From assembly GCA_944391435.1 (NCBI GenBank), contig CALXTP010000084.1:1-59489 (forward strand): 59,489 nucleotides of DNA, in the 5' to 3' direction. Source of the stretch: an uncultured Alphaproteobacteria bacterium. GTDB lineage: Bacteria; Pseudomonadota; Alphaproteobacteria; RF32; CAG-239. Position 1 is the first letter of the stretch. Each line of letters opens with the position of its first letter. Under the pieces are notes generated by a model, which was given only the letters and a program-made list of their open reading frames with translations, was not told where the DNA came from and did no database searches. Positions 55,826 through 59,489 of this stretch are shown here, one piece after another. A program made the translations under genes and the position numbers.

Positions 55826-56695
55826 TTAGCTTTTAAGCGTGCTCAGTCTGAGACAGCCGTCTGCGCCGATATCATAAAGCTTGGCCTTGCCGTCTTTTAA
55901 CAGCCCGGCCTTTCCGGATACGGCCAGATAAACGGCTGGCAAGCCGTTGCGGGCTTCCGCGCATTTCAAAAGTTTCAGGCCGTCGCTATCCTGGCAGAGG
56001 ATAAAACTGCCGTTCAGAAAAGCGGCGTTTTTGGCATCCAGCTCAGGTATCCCGGAAGGGAAAAGCTCCCGGTACGTCGCGGCGTACTGGTCAAAAACGA
56101 ATTGCGGGTAGGCATCAAAAGTAACCGTTTCCAACGTATGAAATTCCGTTCCGTGGATAAAAGTCAGCGGGTTGCAGCCTGGTGCCGCCCGTTCGGTAAA
56201 GGCATAGTCGCTGATTTTTCGCCCCAGCAGATGGCCGGTTTCATAGCCGTCACGGATAACAAGCCATTCCGCCGGCTGCGGTTTTATCAGCAAAATGCCC
56301 TGCCTGTACAGCTTGTCGTCAAAGCCGAAAATAACCTGTCCCGGCCACAAAACCTCCGCCGTGCCGCCGGCAGGTTCTTCAATAATGCGGATAAATGAAA
56401 TTTTGCGCCGCATATCTTTTCTTTTCCGCCTTTTAAAATCGTTTTTGAAGATTTCTATCAAAAGCTTTTTATCGTTAAGCTGCATAAGGTAGATTTGATC
56501 CGGCGTTACCATATCAAACAGGAGCATGAAAAGCCAAAAGGCAGCCAAAACGCCTGCACTGAGATAAGCGCCCGCCAAAAACAAAACAATCGCACCCGCC
56601 GCCATAGCCAGAACGATATAACGGCTTAAAATGCACAACCAGCGTTGAGGCAGCAACAATGCCTTAAAACACGTTTTTTTTCTAAAAGTATTCAT
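55826..56695 (-). CDS. Hypothetical membrane protein
   Basis: 289 residues, not recognised. Two hydrophobic segments (about 20-40 and 43-62) form an N-terminal membrane hairpin; residues 65-289 are soluble and rich in short strands, ending CLRLSTLKS with an LLKDGKAKLYD repeat like that in the 18159 protein. There is no ribosome site. The leader carries AGTGAAACA-N7-ATTTAA on the plus strand, shared with the gene at 58452. It is divergent from dut. Confidence 0.62.
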   Translation of the reverse strand: MNTFRKKTCFKALLLPQRWLCILSRYIVLAMAAGAIVLFLAGAYLSAGVLAAFWLFMLLFDMVTPDQIYLMQLNDKKLLIEIFKNDFKRRKRKDMRRKISFIRIIEEPAGGTAEVLWPGQVIFGFDDKLYRQGILLIKPQPAEWLVIRDGYETGHLLGRKISDYAFTERAAPGCNPLTFIHGTEFHTLETVTFDAYPQFVFDQYAATYRELFPSGIPELDAKNAAFLNGSFILCQDSDGLKLLKCAEARNGLPAVYLAVSGKAGLLKDGKAKLYDIGADGCLRLSTLKS

Positions 56696-56710
56696 ACAAA
56701 AAAAGAATTA

Positions 56711-56732
56711 AGTGAAACAATAATAAATTTAA
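56711..56732 (-). promoter_or_regulatory. Shared leader element, copy 1
   Basis: On the minus strand TTAAAT-N7-TGTTTCACT, 15 bases before the start codon of the 55826-56695 gene. The same element with the same spacing stands before the 58452-59435 gene. Function unknown: a non-standard promoter, an operator or a leader element. Confidence 0.5.
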
Positions 56733-56838
56733 GTGTCCTCACTATAAAGAATAAATGAGGAAAAAGCAAGCAATTTTCTTGCAGCTGCTGTCAAAAGCTG
56801 CCATAATCGCGGCATCAAAAAAAAAGAAAGGGAAAAAG

Positions 56839-57351
56839 ATGCAGCGGATGGCTGAATTTGAAAAGGTGGGGCTGGCTCGTTTTTCCGCCGATTGGCAAAG
56901 CGTTTTTCCGTCGGCGCGGGAAGAGGAAATCAAAAGCCTTTATGAAAATATAAAATTGCCGGCCCGGGCAACTTCCGGTTCGGCGGGGTATGATTTTTTT
57001 ACGCCGGTGGATATATATTTAAGGCCAGGGGAAACTTTTTTGCTGCCGACCGGCATCCGGGTCAAAATAGATGAGGGCTGGTTTTTGGGCATTATGCCAA
57101 AGTCCGGGCTCGGTTTTAAGTACCGCCTGCAAATGGACAACACCATCGGCATTATAGACAGCGACTATTATTATTCGGATAACGAAGGGCATATATTCGT
57201 CAAGATGACCAATGGCGGCACCGGCGGCCGGGCAGTTGAGCTAAAAGCCGGGGCCGCGGTATGCCAGGGCATCTTTCTGCCATACGGCATAACGTTTGCG
57301 GATAACGCAACGGCTCGTCGCAACGGCGGTTTGGGGTCTACGTCAAAATAA
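56839..57351 (+). CDS. dut: dUTP diphosphatase
   Basis: 170 residues from the ATG at 56839 (AAAGGG 6 bases upstream). The trimeric dUTPase motifs: SGSAGYDFFTP (I), PKSGLGFKY (II, Lys for Arg), GIIDSDYYYSDNEGHIFVKM (III, with an extended loop seen in some Firmicutes, phage and Bacteroides forms), AGAAVCQGIFLPY (IV) and RNGGLGSTSK (V). It removes dUTP and supplies dUMP. The divergent neighbour shares the upstream region. The variant motif III suggests a non-alphaproteobacterial source. Confidence 0.9.
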   Translation: MQRMAEFEKVGLARFSADWQSVFPSAREEEIKSLYENIKLPARATSGSAGYDFFTPVDIYLRPGETFLLPTGIRVKIDEGWFLGIMPKSGLGFKYRLQMDNTIGIIDSDYYYSDNEGHIFVKMTNGGTGGRAVELKAGAAVCQGIFLPYGITFADNATARRNGGLGSTSK

Positions 57352-57374
57352 AAGAACTTGAAGGAGAAAAAGAG

Positions 57375-58370
57375 ATGAAAAGGATAGGAGTCGTCGGAAC
57401 CGGAATTTGGGGAACGGGGCTGGCGGTAACCGCGGCTCGCGCCGGCAATGACGTATTGTGTTGGGCGCGCGAACCCGAAGTTGTGGACGGCATAAACCAA
57501 AAACACGTCAACCGGATGTATATGCCTGATGTACCCTTGCCGGATACCATCAGGGCAACCGGAAACATCGCGGATATATTTGAGTTTGCGGAAGTGGTGC
57601 TGCTGACGGCATCGGCGCAGTGGACGCGTGCGACTCTGGAACTGATGAAGCCGCATGTCCGCCCGGAAACGATAATTGTCCTTTGCGCCAAGGGCATTGA
57701 AGTCAAAACCGGAAAAATGCTGTCGGAAGTCGCTTTGGAAGAAATCCCGTCGGCGCGCCTGGCCGTTTTGTCCGGTCCCGGTTTTGCCGTAGATGTGGCA
57801 CAAAACAAGCTGACGTCCGTAACCATCGCCTCGGCAGAAGAGGGCGTGGCGGCGCGTCTGGCCGATATGCTCGGCACGCCGTATTTCCGCCCGTATCTGA
57901 GCACGGATATTATTTCGCCGCAAGTGGGCGGCAGCGTCAAAAATGTTATTGCGATTGCTTCCGGCGTGATAGAGGGGGCAGATCTTGGCATTGGCGCCCG
58001 TGCGGCTCTGATTACGCGCGGTTTTGCCGAAATGGCGCGTTTGTCGGAGGCTCTTGGCGGCAACCCGCGCACCATGATGGGCATGAGCGGCATCGGCGAT
58101 TTGGTCCTGACCTCATGCAGCGCCCAATCGCGCAATTTCAGTTTCGGTTATGAAATAGGCGTCAACGGCCATGCCGCCAAACTGATAGAAGAAAACACCC
58201 GCACCGTGGAAGGGCTGTATACGGCTCGTGCCGTCTTAAAAAGGGCGCATGAATTGGGGATAGAAATGCCGATTTGCGAAATGGTCAACCGGGTGCTGTT
58301 TGAAGGCATCTCCATCAGGGAAGCCATGCAGGAACTGATGTCCCGCCCGTATAAAGAAGAGGGGATTTAA
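57375..58370 (+). CDS. gpsA: Glycerol-3-phosphate dehydrogenase [NAD(P)+]
   Basis: 331 residues; GGAG precedes the ATG. The dinucleotide motif GTGIWGTGLAVTAARAG opens the protein. VLCAKGIEVKTGKMLSEV, LSGPGFAVDVA, VGGSVKNVIAIASGVIEG (catalytic Lys) and the MMGMSGIGDLVLTCS-like stretch are canonical. It reduces dihydroxyacetone phosphate to sn-glycerol-3-phosphate for phospholipids. 23 bases after dut. Confidence 0.95.
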   Translation: MKRIGVVGTGIWGTGLAVTAARAGNDVLCWAREPEVVDGINQKHVNRMYMPDVPLPDTIRATGNIADIFEFAEVVLLTASAQWTRATLELMKPHVRPETIIVLCAKGIEVKTGKMLSEVALEEIPSARLAVLSGPGFAVDVAQNKLTSVTIASAEEGVAARLADMLGTPYFRPYLSTDIISPQVGGSVKNVIAIASGVIEGADLGIGARAALITRGFAEMARLSEALGGNPRTMMGMSGIGDLVLTSCSAQSRNFSFGYEIGVNGHAAKLIEENTRTVEGLYTARAVLKRAHELGIEMPICEMVNRVLFEGISIREAMQELMSRPYKEEGI

Positions 58371-58390
58371 ACCCCGGAAAGAGGAAAACA

Positions 58391-58426
58391 AAAAAGGCAG
58401 AGAAAGAAAAACTTTCCCTGCCTTTT
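58391..58426. terminator. Bidirectional terminator
   Basis: Stem AAAAGGCAG-x-GAAAG/CTTTC-x-CTGCCTTTT between the convergent gpsA and 58452 genes. Confidence 0.85.
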
Positions 58427-58451
58427 AATCGGGCTGTTGCCGCAGCAAAGC

Positions 58452-59435
58452 CTAGTGCCGCGGATGAAAAGCAATACATTTGCCTTGCTTTTTGCCGGTG
58501 TCAGCCTCTTGGGCATTTGCCGCCGGTTTTTCTTCAGCTGTTTCCGTTCGGAATGAAATATTTTTTCCGCCGGAAGGAGATGTTGCTTTTTCGCTGCTTT
58601 TTTCTGACGGAAAAGACAAGCTTTGTGCAACCGTTCCGTCTGCCGTTTTCCGATGACGGGAAGGGTAGAGCGTTGCATTGTTCCGCTTGATGGCGGCAAA
58701 TTTTTGCCGTGCGTCAATCCGCACGCCTTCCATTTTTTGGAATATGGCGTCATCACTGTCTTTGTCATAGGCGAGCTTATACATATGCCCGTCAATTTGC
58801 ACCGTTTCGCCCAGTTCAATCGGATAAGATAAAATATCTTCATCTTTGTACTGGGTCAGTTTGCGAGCCTCGTCATGGCAAATAGGATACCAAAAGAAAT
58901 TCTCTTCCTGTTCATCATAAATTTCCCAGCATGCGCCGATAAATTTATGTCTGGACCGTGAATAAAGCTCCACCGGGCAGACCGAGTCGCAGGAGTGGTC
59001 ATTTTCAAGCAGATAGACATTTTCCATATCTTTGCAGCTTATAATCATTCTGACGGCGCGAATGATAAAATGCCCCTTTGACGTAATATCCGCAGCATAA
59101 AGTTCATTTCCCCACAAAAAGTAAGTTTCTTTGTCAATAATTTGGAACTGATAAATAAATTCATCGCCGAGGCTGCCCCGGTCATCCATACGGAACACCG
59201 GTACAAAATCAAAAAATGTCGGCACCGAATCTTCCAAAACGACATATAGCCACAGCGGCAAAGCGCCGGTTTCAAGATTGCTGGCTTTGGCAAAAACAAA
59301 AAGCAAAATCCCGTCGGGATGTTCTTCATGAAAGCCTTTAAAGTAATCCATGGCCGCCAAAGAATTATCAAGAAAAAACTCTTCTCCGGGTGCGTCATAC
59401 TGTTCGGGAGAAAAAACAAAACCGAAATCTTCCAT
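58452..59435 (-). CDS. Hypothetical protein
   Basis: 327 residues, not recognised. Residues 1-245 look like a folded, acidic, beta-rich domain without signal or TM segment; residues 246-327 are Lys/Ser/Glu-rich and probably disordered. Several cysteines occur (CKDMENVYLLENDHSCDSVC). The leader has the TTAAAT-N7-TGTTTCACT element also found before the 55826-56695 gene and lacks a ribosome site. Confidence 0.6.
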   Translation of the reverse strand: MEDFGFVFSPEQYDAPGEEFFLDNSLAAMDYFKGFHEEHPDGILLFVFAKASNLETGALPLWLYVVLEDSVPTFFDFVPVFRMDDRGSLGDEFIYQFQIIDKETYFLWGNELYAADITSKGHFIIRAVRMIISCKDMENVYLLENDHSCDSVCPVELYSRSRHKFIGACWEIYDEQEENFFWYPICHDEARKLTQYKDEDILSYPIELGETVQIDGHMYKLAYDKDSDDAIFQKMEGVRIDARQKFAAIKRNNATLYPSRHRKTADGTVAQSLSFPSEKSSEKATSPSGGKNISFRTETAEEKPAANAQEADTGKKQGKCIAFHPRH

Positions 59436-59449
59436 ATCTGAATAATTTT

Positions 59450-59471
59450 AGTGAAACATAATCGTATTTAA
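59450..59471 (-). promoter_or_regulatory. Shared leader element, copy 2
   Basis: TTAAAT-N7-TGTTTCACT on the minus strand, 14 bases before the start codon of the 58452-59435 gene, same spacing as copy 1. Confidence 0.5.
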
Positions 59472-59489
59472 CACGCCTACAGGATACAG

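Overview
The window (59,489 bases, no RNA genes seen) looks like a chromosomal piece of a fermentative, probably gut-associated alphaproteobacterium. Three things point to Alphaproteobacteria: an atpH-A-G-D-C operon, a ChpT-type phosphotransferase of the CtrA cell-cycle pathway, and direct-repeat SOS boxes (GAAC-N7-GAAC and GTTC-N7-GTTC) in front of lexA and a Y-family polymerase. An anaerobic lifestyle is suggested by HydG ([FeFe]-hydrogenase cofactor assembly), acetate kinase, an iron-type alcohol dehydrogenase and a rubredoxin-rubrerythrin fusion. Placement in the host-gut lineages of this class is inference; no 16S is present.

Layout. 1-6 kb: the end of a C26 glutamine amidotransferase, a frameshifted EamA exporter, a 22-bp tandem repeat array, rpsD and the lipoprotein exporter lolCD. 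6.2-9.8 kb: a four-gene Mla-type lipid transport operon (permease, ATPase, MCE protein, lipoprotein). 9.8-12.3 kb: a PfkB-family protein lacking its catalytic Asp and a GT-C glycosyltransferase. 12.4-18 kb: the F1 ATP synthase operon. 18-22.8 kb: a hypothetical gene, chpT-priA and a periplasmic hypothetical. 22.9-29.8 kb, plus strand: trmFO with two squalene/phytoene-synthase-like genes, a beta-barrel protein, an Fe-ADH and a GtrII-like membrane protein. 29.9-37.6 kb: an M16 peptidase, elbB, hydG, hypotheticals, a GNAT and an archaeal-type proS. 37.8-43.7 kb: a thioredoxin-like lipoprotein, two GT2 enzymes, rubrerythrin, two membrane-anchored GT-like proteins and an esterase. 43.8-50.8 kb: lexA-mtnN, a DUF805 protein with a histone-H1-like tail, a histidine phosphatase, an rRNA methyltransferase, ackA and a zeta-like kinase. 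50.9-59.5 kb: an exported acidic EF-hand protein with a DsbA-like partner, an SPFH protein with foreign codon use, an SOS-controlled UmuC-like polymerase, dut-gpsA and two hypothetical genes that share an upstream element.

The genes are mostly housekeeping: envelope maintenance (LolCD, Mla, Dsb-like proteins), energy (F1 ATPase, acetate and alcohol branches), DNA repair (LexA, UmuC, PriA, Dut) and surface glycans. The unusual content is in domain architectures, degenerate active sites and lineage-specific genes, not in one obvious new defence or biosynthetic cassette. No CRISPR, prophage, transposase or tRNA was recognised.
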